The position numbers and the translations under genes are program-made. A stretch of 64,000 nt of DNA from Cohnella panacarvi Gsoil 349 (GTDB lineage: Bacteria; Bacillota; Bacilli; Paenibacillales; Paenibacillaceae), in the NCBI RefSeq assembly GCF_000515335.1, contig NZ_KI911563.1:325735-389734 (forward strand). Reading direction: 5' to 3'. Shown here in pieces: positions 25,571-35,100 of the stretch. Position 1 is the stretch's first letter. Every line of letters starts with the position of its first letter. Under the pieces are notes generated by a model, which worked only from the letters and a program-made list of their open reading frames with translations, had not been told where the DNA came from and did no database searches.

Positions 25571-25644
25571 ATGTATCGGATGGTTAATTGTAGAGCGAAT
25601 GCCAAATAATAACCACCGAAGCGTTATACCCGGGTGGTGATCCG

Positions 25645-27291
25645 ATGCTGAGAAGACCTAGAAAACCGAGGAAGACAGCCTCCGCTGACGTTCAAGACCA
25701 TTCGCTCGAGCAGGCGCTAGAGCATTCCAAGGACAAGTTGCTCGGGAACGAACTTACGTCGTCCGAACGATTTTTCAAAGAATTGCTCGGATTGAACAAC
25801 GATTTCGTCATGCGCCGGTTTCACGTCTTCGGGCGGTATCCGGCGGTCATGTGCTATTACGCGAACATGGTAGATCAAGCACTGATCAACAAAGACATTC
25901 TGAAACCGTTCATGTACGTGCCTTCGCATCTTGAAGGCAAAGAATTCGAGCTCGGCCAGTTGACCGAAGTGCTTCTGAATGATGCGATCTACCATAGCGC
26001 CTGCAAGCTGGAGCGGCAACTAGAAGCGCTCGTGAATGCCATACTCCAAGGCAACACGATCGTCCTTGTGGACGGTCTGTATGACGCGTTCTTGATCGAT
26101 ACTCGTAATATCGACAAGAGGTCAATCGATACGCCGGCGACCGAACAAGTCATTCGCGGTCCGCGTGAAGGCTTCATCGAGCTGCTCGGAACGAATATCT
26201 CCTTGCTAAGGTACCGGCTGCAGACGAGCGATCTACGAATTCGAACGATGGAAATCGGGAGAAGAACGAAGTCCAAGGTCGCCGTTTGCTACATGGAGGG
26301 AATCACGAATCCAGATTTGGTTGCCGAAGTCGATAAACGGTTGTCCAAAATCGATATCGACGCTGTCCTCGACTCGGGATATCTCGAGCAATTTATCGAA
26401 GATAATCACTATTCTCCTTTTCCGCAGGTTCAATATATGGAACGTCCGGATAAGGTGGCCGCCAACCTGCTGGAAGGCAGAGTCGCAATCATGGTCGACG
26501 GCTCGCCGATGGCGCTCGTCGTTCCGACCGTGTTCAATCAGTTCTATCAGACGGTGGAGGATTATACGGAACGTTTCCTGCTTATGAGCGCTCTGCGCTT
26601 GGCACGGTTAATCGCGCTGATGTTCTCGCTCGTCTTTCCTTCGTTGTACGTGGCGATCATTTCCTTCAATCCGGAGCTGATCCCGACGGAATTCGCGGTT
26701 GCGGTCGCGGGAGGAAGAGCAGGCGTGCCGTTCCCGGCGATCATCGAAGTGCTCGTCATCGAAATCTCGATGGAAGTGCTGCGCGAAGCGACGATCCGGT
26801 TGCCGCAGCAAGTAGGCGGCGCGTTGTCCATCGTCGGCGTTCTTGTCGTAGGACAGGCGGCGGTATCCGCCGGCTTCGCGAGTCCGATCACCGTCGTCAT
26901 TATCGCGCTTACGACGATCGGATCGTTCGCGACGCCTGCATACAACGCCGCGCTAGCGCTTCGCTTGCTCCGATTCCCGCTTATCATTATGGCGGGTATA
27001 TTCGGTCTGTACGGCGTGATGATTGGTTTAATCGTCATCGCGAACCACATCCTGTCATTGAAGTCGTTCGGCGTGCCTTACATGTCCCCGCTCGTTCCGG
27101 GCAACTTCGAAGGGATGAAGGACACGGTCGTTCGCTTTCCGTTCTCCTTGATGAGGAAAAGACCGTCGTTCTTATTTCCGCAAGATCACACGAGGATTAG
27201 CGGTCAAGCTGTCGATGAACAAGCTGATTCCAAGGGAAGCCCTCTAAACCCCCTGAAGTTCAAGGAAGAACGAAAGGACGCAGAAGAATGA
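25645..27291 (+). CDS. Spore germinant receptor A subunit (GerA family)
   Basis: A 548-residue protein of the GerAA/GerBA/GerKA type. A long hydrophilic N-terminal domain (FFKELLGLNNDFVMRRFHVF; RGPREGFIELLGTNISLLRY in parts) precedes five to six membrane helices from about residue 310 (LARLIALMFSLVFPSLYVAI, VGGALSIVGVLVVGQAAVSA). These proteins sit in the spore inner membrane and sense germinants with the B and C subunits. First gene of an ATGA-coupled operon. Paenibacillaceae usually carry several such operons, so the germinant cannot be named. Confidence 0.95.
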   Translation: MLRRPRKPRKTASADVQDHSLEQALEHSKDKLLGNELTSSERFFKELLGLNNDFVMRRFHVFGRYPAVMCYYANMVDQALINKDILKPFMYVPSHLEGKEFELGQLTEVLLNDAIYHSACKLERQLEALVNAILQGNTIVLVDGLYDAFLIDTRNIDKRSIDTPATEQVIRGPREGFIELLGTNISLLRYRLQTSDLRIRTMEIGRRTKSKVAVCYMEGITNPDLVAEVDKRLSKIDIDAVLDSGYLEQFIEDNHYSPFPQVQYMERPDKVAANLLEGRVAIMVDGSPMALVVPTVFNQFYQTVEDYTERFLLMSALRLARLIALMFSLVFPSLYVAIISFNPELIPTEFAVAVAGGRAGVPFPAIIEVLVIEISMEVLREATIRLPQQVGGALSIVGVLVVGQAAVSAGFASPITVVIIALTTIGSFATPAYNAALALRLLRFPLIIMAGIFGLYGVMIGLIVIANHILSLKSFGVPYMSPLVPGNFEGMKDTVVRFPFSLMRKRPSFLFPQDHTRISGQAVDEQADSKGSPLNPLKFKEERKDAEE

Positions 27292-28388
27292 AGGACGAAA
27301 GGCAGATTACCGCCATCCAAAGCGCGGCGATTCTCGTCAGCACGATCATCGGCGTCGGCGTCCTGGCCTTGCCCTTGTTCGCCGTTCGTGCCGCGGAATC
27401 CGGCGCGCCGCTCGTGACGGCGGTCAGCGTTCTGCTCGCCTTCGTCGGGCTTGCGGTCATCTCGCTTCTCGGCATGCGGTTCCCGAAACAATCCATTACC
27501 CAGTACAGCGAAGACATCATCGGGAAGTGGCTAGGGCGTCTTGGCAGCGCGTTGCTCATCGGTTACTTCGCCATATTGAGCGCGCTAACGGCCAGAGAAT
27601 TCGGCGAAGTCGTCATTACGTCGGTACTCACGCGCACGCCGCTCGAAGTAACGGTCATCGTCATGCTGCTGCTAGCGGCGCTCGCGACAAGAAACTCGGT
27701 GACTACGTTTGCGTACATTCATCATTTTTACTTTCCGCTACTGCTTTTTCCCGCGTTATTGATCGTAGCTCTCTCGTTGAAAAACGCCGATGGACTTAAC
27801 CTGCAGCCGATGTGGGGGAACGTGTCATGGACGAGACCGGAACTGTGGGAAGGTCTATTAACGATCACGGCGCTATTCCAAGGTTCGTTCATCATGACGT
27901 TGGTTATTCCGGCGATGCGCCGACCGGAAAAGGCGCTAACGGCAAGCGCCTGGGGAATGCTGATTGCCGGCGGACTGTACGTGACGATCGTCGCGGCGAC
28001 GGTCGGGGTGTTCGGATCGGAAGAGATCAAAAATTTACTATGGCCCACGCTAGAGCTGGCTAAGGGGACTTCGCTGCCCGCGAACGTGTTGGAGCGGCTT
28101 GATGCCGCCTTTCTGGCCGTATGGGTAACCGCCGTATTCACGACCTTGTTCTCCAGCTATTTTTTTACGATCAAGGAAGCAAGCAAGCTCTTTCGTCTGG
28201 GAGATCACAAGATGTTCTCTTTCTTCCTTCTGCCGACCGTATATGTCATGGCCATGCTGCCGCGAAGTATTCTTCATATGTACGAGATTATCGAGAACGT
28301 CGGGCGTATCGGACTGATTCTTACGATCGGCTACCCGATGTTGCTATGGATGATAGCCCTTGTGCGTCGTAAAAGGGGGAACCGATGA
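27288..28388 (+). CDS. Spore germinant receptor B subunit (GerB permease family)
   Basis: A 366-residue protein with ten predicted membrane helices of the amino-acid permease (APC-like) fold; it opens with ITAIQSAAILVSTIIGVGVL, the family start. Further signatures are VTAVSVLLAFVGLAVISLLG and PAMRRPEKALTASAWGML. In receptor complexes the B subunit contributes the germinant site. It overlaps the A gene by ATGA and the C gene by ATGA. Confidence 0.95.
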   Translation: MKDERQITAIQSAAILVSTIIGVGVLALPLFAVRAAESGAPLVTAVSVLLAFVGLAVISLLGMRFPKQSITQYSEDIIGKWLGRLGSALLIGYFAILSALTAREFGEVVITSVLTRTPLEVTVIVMLLLAALATRNSVTTFAYIHHFYFPLLLFPALLIVALSLKNADGLNLQPMWGNVSWTRPELWEGLLTITALFQGSFIMTLVIPAMRRPEKALTASAWGMLIAGGLYVTIVAATVGVFGSEEIKNLLWPTLELAKGTSLPANVLERLDAAFLAVWVTAVFTTLFSSYFFTIKEASKLFRLGDHKMFSFFLLPTVYVMAMLPRSILHMYEIIENVGRIGLILTIGYPMLLWMIALVRRKRGNR

Positions 28389-29626
28389 TGTTCGCGGCGC
28401 AGTTTGCTAAGACGATAAAGCTGCTTATCGTGATAGGCATGGTCGTTCCCGTTCTGACCGGCTGCTGGGATCGGCTTGAAATCGAAGAACGTGCCGTCGT
28501 ACTCGGCATTTCGGTCGATCTGGAGAAACCCGGTGCTGCGAAAGAAGAGTCGGACGTCTCCCATCTGAAAGGAGCTTTTCCGGTTCCGAATCAACGAATG
28601 TTGCGCGTCGCCGTGCAAATCGCACTGCCCGGCCGAATTCCGCTTGGTCCCGGCGAAGGCGGCGGAGGAAAAGGCGGTTCCGAGGGGACCGTATGGGTTA
28701 TCGACGTGGTCGGGCATACGTTGGACGATGCGCTTATGAATTTGCAGCAGCAAGTGTCGGGCAGACTGTTCTTCGGCCACCTGCGCGTAATCGTCGTATC
28801 GGAGGCTCTAGCCCGTCATGGTTTGCAGAATTTGAACGATTATCTCCGCCGTAATCCGGAAGTTCGGCGCATGGCTTGGATGATGGTCTCCAAAGGAAGC
28901 GCACTGGAGGTGATGAGAGCCGCGCCGGAGCTGGAACGCGTACCATCGCTGTACTTAATGTCCACGCTGGACAACGCCGTCAGACTGGGCAAATTCCCGG
29001 TGAATTACGTGGGGATGTTCTGGAGCAATACGTCGAAGAAAGGACAAGAAGCTTTCCTGCCTTACGTGGAAATCCGCAAGGAGCAGAACATTCAGGTGCA
29101 AGGCATGGCGATATTCACTTACGACAAAATGGTCGGTTCGACGTTGCCGTTCGACATTGCTGCTTATATGGGGATAAAAGGGTTAAATCCTGCCGGTTAT
29201 CGCGGCTTCGTCCCTATCGGCAATAATCCGTCTAGGACCGTGACGATCTATGCGACTTCACGCAAGTCTATGATTAAAGCTTCAATTCGTAACGGAAAAC
29301 CATACTTCAAGGTGTCAATCTTCACCGAGATCAGCATGGAAGAGAAGATTAGCGAGCAATTCTCGATCAACTCCAGCGATATTCTCAAGGAAATCGAGGA
29401 CACCAATCGCAAGGCGCTCAAGAAAGCCTGCGAAAACTTGATCGAGAAGACGCAGAAGGCTCATTCCGACATATTCGGCTTCGGCGAATACGTTCGAGCT
29501 AAATTGCCGAATTACTGGAATAAAAAGGTGATTACGAAAGGGGCATGGCAAGAGATGTATCCGAACGTCGATGTTGAAGTCACCGTAAACACGAGAATGC
29601 GTCGCGTCGGAATGAAAGCGAAATAA
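28385..29626 (+). CDS. Spore germinant receptor C subunit (Ger(x)C lipoprotein)
   Basis: A 413-residue lipoprotein; the signal MVVPVLTGCWDRLEIEERAV carries the lipidated Cys about residue 25 and the family motif WDRLEIEE. It has the three-domain Ger(x)C organisation (LSGRLFFGHLRVIVVSEALA; RRNPEVRRMAWMMVSKG; C-terminal AKLPNYWNKKVITKGAWQEM). It is anchored on the outer face of the spore inner membrane. Last of three ATGA-coupled genes. Confidence 0.94.
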   Translation: MMFAAQFAKTIKLLIVIGMVVPVLTGCWDRLEIEERAVVLGISVDLEKPGAAKEESDVSHLKGAFPVPNQRMLRVAVQIALPGRIPLGPGEGGGGKGGSEGTVWVIDVVGHTLDDALMNLQQQVSGRLFFGHLRVIVVSEALARHGLQNLNDYLRRNPEVRRMAWMMVSKGSALEVMRAAPELERVPSLYLMSTLDNAVRLGKFPVNYVGMFWSNTSKKGQEAFLPYVEIRKEQNIQVQGMAIFTYDKMVGSTLPFDIAAYMGIKGLNPAGYRGFVPIGNNPSRTVTIYATSRKSMIKASIRNGKPYFKVSIFTEISMEEKISEQFSINSSDILKEIEDTNRKALKKACENLIEKTQKAHSDIFGFGEYVRAKLPNYWNKKVITKGAWQEMYPNVDVEVTVNTRMRRVGMKAK

Positions 29627-29666
29627 CAAGGACAATGTAGCGAAAGTCTGATCAGGAGGGATTCGC

Positions 29667-29876
29667 ATGGGCATAAGCGAATATGCCGGATCGGTCGGTT
29701 ACGTGATACCGATCTGGATTATCACGGGCATATTGATACTAATTTTGGACATCAATATCTATAAAACCGCTAATATGAATAAAGAAAAAAAGCTATCCAA
29801 AGTTTTAGGCTGGTTGAACATTTCGTTTGGCGTTGCGATCTATGTAGCGTATCGCGTTGTGAATTGGATGCAGTGA
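29667..29876 (+). CDS. Small two-helix membrane protein after gerABC
   Basis: A 69-residue protein with two membrane helices (about 11-29 and 47-63) separated by a basic loop (KTANMNKEKKLSKVLGW). Size, placement and pattern resemble small CLC_0170-type proteins that accompany Ger operons, which have no proven function; a GerD-like or receptor-stabilising role is speculation. Preceded by CAGGAGGG at good spacing, 40 nt after the C subunit. Confidence 0.65.
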   Translation: MGISEYAGSVGYVIPIWIITGILILILDINIYKTANMNKEKKLSKVLGWLNISFGVAIYVAYRVVNWMQ

Positions 29877-29949
29877 TGCGGGTGAACTTGGATCGACAAT
29901 CGTATCGGAGGAAAATTCAACGTATCTCATCTCTGCCAAGCAGAATTAC

Positions 29950-29994
29950 AATCATAAACTCCGCTGACCGAATAGGCTCGCGGAGTTTATGATT
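29950..29994. terminator. Hairpin between convergent transcription units
   Basis: A 15-bp perfect stem (AATCATAAACTCCGC with GCGGAGTTTATGATT) around a 15-nt loop, between the end of the ger operon and the convergent secreted-protein gene. T-tracts are weak on both sides, so it is a terminator-like hairpin. Confidence 0.7.
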
Positions 29995-30027
29995 AATGAT
30001 ATTAATTATGATAATCCATTGGATACC

Positions 30028-30576
30028 CTAGAAGTTAAAATTCAAATAAGAGGCATTAAGATGATAAGGCATTATCGCTGAATAATGGTAGTTGTAAATT
30101 GGATTACCATAAGGATCCTTGCCGATTGGAGCTTCCGGATGCCCGGATACTTTAATATAGTATTGATTTCCGGACGAATAGAACATGAGACTATCAGTAC
30201 CGCCTTTACCGCCTTCTACATAGCTGCCAAAAGGCGTAACATATTTTATTACTCCGTTTACTAATTCGAATACGGCGAAGTCATAATTCGTTCTTGGTAA
30301 ATAATCGTTGCAAAAGTATTTGGCACAGTTACCCCATGGGCTGTTTAAAGTGATTTTAACTAGTTTGCCTTTTTCAACGTTCACTTTGTAGTAATCTTCT
30401 TCCATAGCGAATGAGATGAAATCGGATGCGGTTGTACCCACAGTTAAAAGAGATGCAGTTCTAGTGGAACCGTTAGGATTCGTGTAGTAGGGGTCAGCGG
30501 CAAAAGCCGATTGAGAAAAGATAGCCATCATTGCCAAAGCCAGTAATACGGTAGTCAATTTCTTAAATTTACTCAC
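30028..30576 (-). CDS. Secreted protein with PPC-like beta domain
   Basis: A 182-residue protein. The signal peptide (KKLTTVLLALAMMAIFSQSA, cleavage after AFA) is followed by a beta domain. YYKVNVEKGKLVKITLNSPW and NQYYIKVSGHPE resemble the bacterial pre-peptidase C-terminal (PPC) fold, and Cys in NCAKYFCND may form a disulfide. GTG at 30576 is favoured as start because GGAGG stands 8 nt upstream; the ATG at 30591 contains that ribosome site. It is exported and probably cell-surface associated. First gene of the AT-rich island; function unknown. Confidence 0.65.
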   Translation of the reverse strand: MSKFKKLTTVLLALAMMAIFSQSAFAADPYYTNPNGSTRTASLLTVGTTASDFISFAMEEDYYKVNVEKGKLVKITLNSPWGNCAKYFCNDYLPRTNYDFAVFELVNGVIKYVTPFGSYVEGGKGGTDSLMFYSSGNQYYIKVSGHPEAPIGKDPYGNPIYNYHYSAIMPYHLNASYLNFNF

Positions 30577-31021
30577 ATGATTAGCCTCCATTATTAATTT
30601 CTCTAGCTGGCCAGCTACAAAATCAACAATAATACATAGTTCGCATTAAAATAAATAGGAGAGGAATCCTAAAATGGATTTTACACCCACAAATTAATAG
30701 TTATTAGTAATTAATTTCATGTCGTATCGTGTTGAAAAATGTAATTGAATTTAAATATTTTTACATAAATTCGAGTTTAACATATTCACAAAACCCGTAT
30801 TTTGCACATATGTCACTAGAGCGGCATACTAGAGAGATCACCATATCCTCGCTGTTTGCATCAAATATCCTTATAAAGTGATTCAGACTTAATGATTTCG
30901 GCACCGTAAAATCATTGAATTATCCTGCCCCTTAGCTGAACAGCCTGCCGGATCACGCCGGCAGGCTGGATGATTGAAGTATTGTGTCCCATTAGCTGAG
31001 CGTTCCACCGATTGCCAACCT
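30577..31021. other. AT-rich intergenic stretch with one GC-rich hairpin
   Basis: No gene is visible. A perfect 10-bp hairpin AGCCTGCCGG/CCGGCAGGCT (30942-30967) lies 55 nt downstream of the lipoprotein gene stop. It has no T-tract, so it is not a classical terminator, though it could end that transcript. Confidence 0.5.
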
Positions 31022-31465
31022 TTAATACAGTTGGCTTCTTTCTTCGAAACCAAATGGTTCAAACGCTTCAGCAAGTTTCTGCGCCATTACGTTGTCGCCA
31101 TCGTAGTAAAAGACAAGTATCCTGCCCATTCCATACGATCCGTTCGGGGGTACTGCAGAGGCGGTAGGAAATGGGTCTCGTTGTACTTCTATCCTCTGGT
31201 CAACGGTAAGGAAACGGTATATCGTCAATTTACCTGCTCCGAGTTGATACAAGTGCCGCTCAGCACCATCTCTTCGCAGATCGTATATATTCTGGGTCTC
31301 CGTTCTTGTTTCATAATGGATTCCTACATCATCAAGGGCAACTAACAAATCCGCTAATGATAGATCTAACGAGGCGTCTTTAGAATCTTGGACACCCCCA
31401 ATAGAATTGCATCCAGAAAGCAAAACAATGAACAATAACGTGGAGATTAGAGCACGAATGTTCAT
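31022..31465 (-). CDS. Small putative lipoprotein
   Basis: A 147-residue protein with a lipoprotein signal (LLFIVLLSGCNSIGG; Cys 19). A soluble domain follows with a helix (SLADLLVALDDVGIHYET) and a short beta section (GRILVFYYDGDNVMAQKLAEAF) ending in a Tyr-rich tail. No family recognised. AT-richer than the core genes. RBS GGGGGAG stands before the ATG. Confidence 0.6.
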   Translation of the reverse strand: MNIRALISTLLFIVLLSGCNSIGGVQDSKDASLDLSLADLLVALDDVGIHYETRTETQNIYDLRRDGAERHLYQLGAGKLTIYRFLTVDQRIEVQRDPFPTASAVPPNGSYGMGRILVFYYDGDNVMAQKLAEAFEPFGFEERSQLY

Positions 31466-31600
31466 AAACTCACTCCCCCTTCTTAATCAATTCAACGTTC
31501 TCAAGTAACTAATGGTTGCGCTAAACTGCCCGTTAGTTCAATTAAACTACTACATCTCTTACTTGCATCCACGTTCGAAGCCTCTTTATAAACAATGCAA

Positions 31601-31671
31601 GTTCTTGTCTTACATCGAGAAAATAAAAAAGCCGCGCTGAGCGCGGATCTGTATGGTTGTATGTTCTTGTC
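31601..31671 (-). repeat. Terminator-bearing palindrome, unit A
   Basis: A GTTCTTGTC motif bounds each side. Between them is a hairpin CCGCGCTGAGCGCGG preceded by AAATAAAAAAG, which on the minus strand reads as a hairpin followed by a T-tract, i.e. a terminator. Related to units B (31696-31766) and C (37622-37693). Confidence 0.7.
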
Positions 31672-31695
31672 TTTGTACATGTCATCTTGCCAAGT

Positions 31696-31766
31696 GACAA
31701 GAACTTGACCCGACAAAATAAAAATCCGCGATATAACGCGGATTTGATTCGGTCTATGTTCTTGTC
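31696..31766 (-). repeat. Terminator-bearing palindrome, unit B
   Basis: Nested symmetry: GACAAGAAC / GTTCTTGTC outer arms, CCGA / TCGG middle, ATCCGCG / CGCGGAT inner. On the minus strand the inner hairpin is followed by TTTTTATTTTG. Confidence 0.75.
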
Positions 31767-31796
31767 TGCCGACAACACGCTTGCATAACAAGGCTC

Positions 31797-32147
31797 TTAG
31801 TTTGGTTCGATTTCGTTAATTGGCTCAAATTTATTAATAGTCAATGTAACCCTTTTGGCTTTGGTCAAGTCGCCTTTTCCGGCCGTTTCATACACATGGA
31901 TATTGGTGTTACTCCAAGAAGCTTGCTTTCATCATTATAGAAAGCAAACCCCCGCCTTAAAATCAACTTCGCTGCCGGGCTTTACTTCCATCTTTCTGTT
32001 GTGCAATGTATCCCAATAACTTTGTCCAATATAAAGTTTCCCCTTCACTTTGCTAATATTCCCTTGCTTGACGACCTCTATATATCCGGCACGAATAGGA
32101 GTTTCTTCATCACATGACCTCTCTCTGCGATATCGAGAATGTGGCAT
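31797..32147 (-). pseudogene. Frameshifted remnant of a small protein gene
   Basis: The minus strand carries coding-like sequence in successive frames. The first frame (RAGYIEVVKQGNISKVKGKL ... MEVKPGSEVDFKAG) ends early with CFL and a stop near 31935. A second frame would continue it with FAFYNDESKLL, and a third reads WSNTNIHVYETAGKGDL ... VTLTINKFEPINEIEPN to the stop at 31797-31799. At least two frameshifts separate the parts. The family is unknown. The pieces fit one original protein of over 100 residues, so this is a decayed gene rather than a 70-residue one. Confidence 0.6.
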
Positions 32148-32190
32148 ATCAAATTAGGTCGTCAAACTGTTCTGGCTCGATTTGCGCAGG

Positions 32191-35100
32191 TTAGAAATTT
32201 TGATGCTCTGCTTGTTTAACGGTGTTCCTTAAACACCTAGAAATACTTAACAACCCGCCGAATGCTTCAAAAGCAGCGGAAAAGACGGTGGCAGTCGTCT
32301 GGTCCTCTTTGTCCTTGATGGTCATACTCGCAACGCCGCTAGCAATATCGGAAATAAAGTAAAATAACGTCTGAGCGACCTTCAAAGCCGAATCCGTCGA
32401 ATCGTACTGTTGATTCGAATTATCCTTTTTCTCTTCCTTGAACTCTGCTATAGAAATACTAATCTCCATCGCATATGCGAGCATGGCAACTATGATGAGT
32501 TCTGCACCTTTAGCATAAGGTACTGCAGATTGCCCTTTAAGTTTGCGCACGAGCGAAGGTAAGCAGATCTCAGCGATAGAACCGATAAGATAAGTTGCCC
32601 AAGTCGCTCGCTGAACACCAACTTCAACATCCGTCCCCACTGGAAAAGAAAATGGATTTCTCAGGAATGAAGCCGCTCCTACATACATTTCTAAACTTTT
32701 TAACTCCTCCTCCAAACTTTCGGCGTCATTGAAATTATCTTCATTCAATATGCCTAGCTGTTTATCAACGCTAATTAATACGAGGGCATCATGAATCCCA
32801 TTAAGAACCGTATACACGAACCCTCCAACCTGCGAATACAGCACTGAAGGACTCACAGTCGATGAATCATCTTGAGCAGCATCTAAGCTAGTGTGTCTAT
32901 TCGAGTTATCGGCACCTGTAAATAATCCAAAAAGCTGCTTATAATCGCCCGTGATCAGAACATCATTCTTATCAGTAATAGGCGCTTGATTCGCAGCAAG
33001 CTTGTACATGATCGTACTTGGAATCGCTGATACTAACATCATTGCATCCAGAACGGTTAGATCATCGTCCGATATATTCTTGTAAAAAGCACTGAAGAAT
33101 GGAATATCCAAGCTGGTATTCAGCGCTTTTTGGAATAACTTCATCATGTCGCCGGATACTTCCAATAAGCCGACGGTGATTTTCTCCGCCGCATCAAGAA
33201 TGCCGATCACGACATCCCCTATCATGATTTCGAACACTTGTGAAAAGGTAAGGGAGTTGTCCTGACTCGTAAGCTGAAGGTCTTGGATGAGCTGATTGAT
33301 CGTATCCTGGATCGATGCCAATGTCGGATCAACTACGTCTTGATAGAAGGAAGTCATAGGATCAGTAGGAGCTGTCGTGTGCACGTTCGTACTATTCGCC
33401 GCCCCGCTGTGCATCAAATGATACTGGCCCCAGTAGCTTCCAGGCGTATTGTTGAATTGCTGTTGCATATCCGTTAAATCTGCCGACTGGGAAGCCAAGA
33501 ATTGATTTTTTGCTTCCTGTATGTTATCGCTTTGACCCGGCAATGACGATGTCGGCTCCATACTCTTGACGGTGTTCTTGAGATTGTCGAAGAAGTCGCT
33601 CACTTTCTTCTCAACGTTCTTCAGTTCACTTTCACCATAAGCGATCGTTTGATTCGATAGATTCACCAGTGCTTTATGGAATAGTTTAATATCATCCCAA
33701 TTAAAGATAAAACCAAGCCAATCGATAAACTTGTCAATATTCACTCCGATGGTTTTCTGGAGTACCCAACTGATCGCATGTAATGCGGCCTCAATCACTT
33801 TAATCTCAAAGGAGAATATCATTCCTTCGATCTCGAATACGAAGACCAACGCTTTTCCAACTGCTTGCATAAAGAAGCTTGTAACCGAATCGTAAGCCTT
33901 CTCAAGCCACTTTACTGCGTCTCCGAGTTCCGTCTCAATCCAGTTTAAACCATCAAATATCGAGCCGGATACAAAGAGAGATTGAGCAAGGCTGCGACCA
34001 GAACCTGATTGATACTTGGCCAGATAGGACACGGCGGCAGTCTGATCAAGGAAAGTCGCAGCGTTCTTGCTGAATACCATTCCCCAAGCTTGCTGCGGCA
34101 AAGAAGCAGCCGCAAGTAAATGTCTGCCAGGCTGATTAGCTGACCTCGCAGATGCAATCGGCTTCGCTGCGAAAGTCGAAGTAGAACTATTTGAGGTCAT
34201 ATTACTCGTGTAAGCTGTTAACTGCTGTAAGGAGGCAGCAGTTGCTTGCAAGGTTTGATCATCCACATCGGTCGTGATGAGCGGAGTACCATCCTGTAAT
34301 TTAGCAATCTTCAAGTCATCTGAGGAAGTAATTTGCTGTAAAGCATTTTGCACTTTGGTAGAGGGATCTATATCTATCACTTCATTGAACAATGAACAAG
34401 TAAGATGGAAGACAGCCACAGAGATCGTATCTACCGGTTGGATGATCGTTAGGTTTCCCATCGTGTCCGTCGTGACGGTTACAGATTCATCGGAATCTAA
34501 ACGATATACTTGTCCGTTCATGGTCGTGTAGCAAAGAGAAGATGCTGATACGCTTATCTCTTGATTAATGAGAATTTGACCGTTCTGGTCTGTGAAGTTC
34601 ACATGGGTGGTGTAACAATTGAAATTAACTACTTCGTTTAACTGCGGCAATTGGATCTGTGATTCTTTCCAGAGCGCATTATCCAGATCCTGATAATGAT
34701 ATTTTAGTGTACTATCATTTTTCACGGATAGTAATTCATTCGCTTGTGAGGATGCGTTAAAGTTCGCCGTAATTTGCGTTACGCTCTCACTGATTAATAC
34801 TGGCACACTCCATGTGTTCAGATCGTTTCTGGAAGCTCCGCAATGAAATAACGACCCGTCTTTACTAAGTGCGAATAGGGACACAAATTCAGCATCCTGC
34901 GTGACGACCATTTCATTCAAGTCCGTAATGTTGGAGAATGGGATCGTATCACTGCTCGCGATCTCAGTCGCATCCTGAAGCACGGAGGCTTCATAGACAT
35001 ATAGCCCTTCCCCTGCCACATAGAGATCGAATGAATCTGATTGATCATTAGGCAAAGCTGTAATAGCTCTCATCTTGCCAGGAAGAGTGAAAGCATAGCT

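Noticed and set aside
25600..25644. Sigma-G type promoter upstream of the ger operon
   Set aside because: A GAATG and a CGTTATA can be seen, but spacing is about 20 bp and the -10 has a mismatch, so support is too weak.
31601..31766. CRISPR array from spaced repeats A and B
   Set aside because: Only two units locally, spacer-repeat architecture missing, each unit is a palindrome with terminator character, and no cas genes are present.
31935..32147. 70-residue stand-alone protein
   Set aside because: Reading continues coherently in two other frames, so it is treated as part of a frameshifted remnant.
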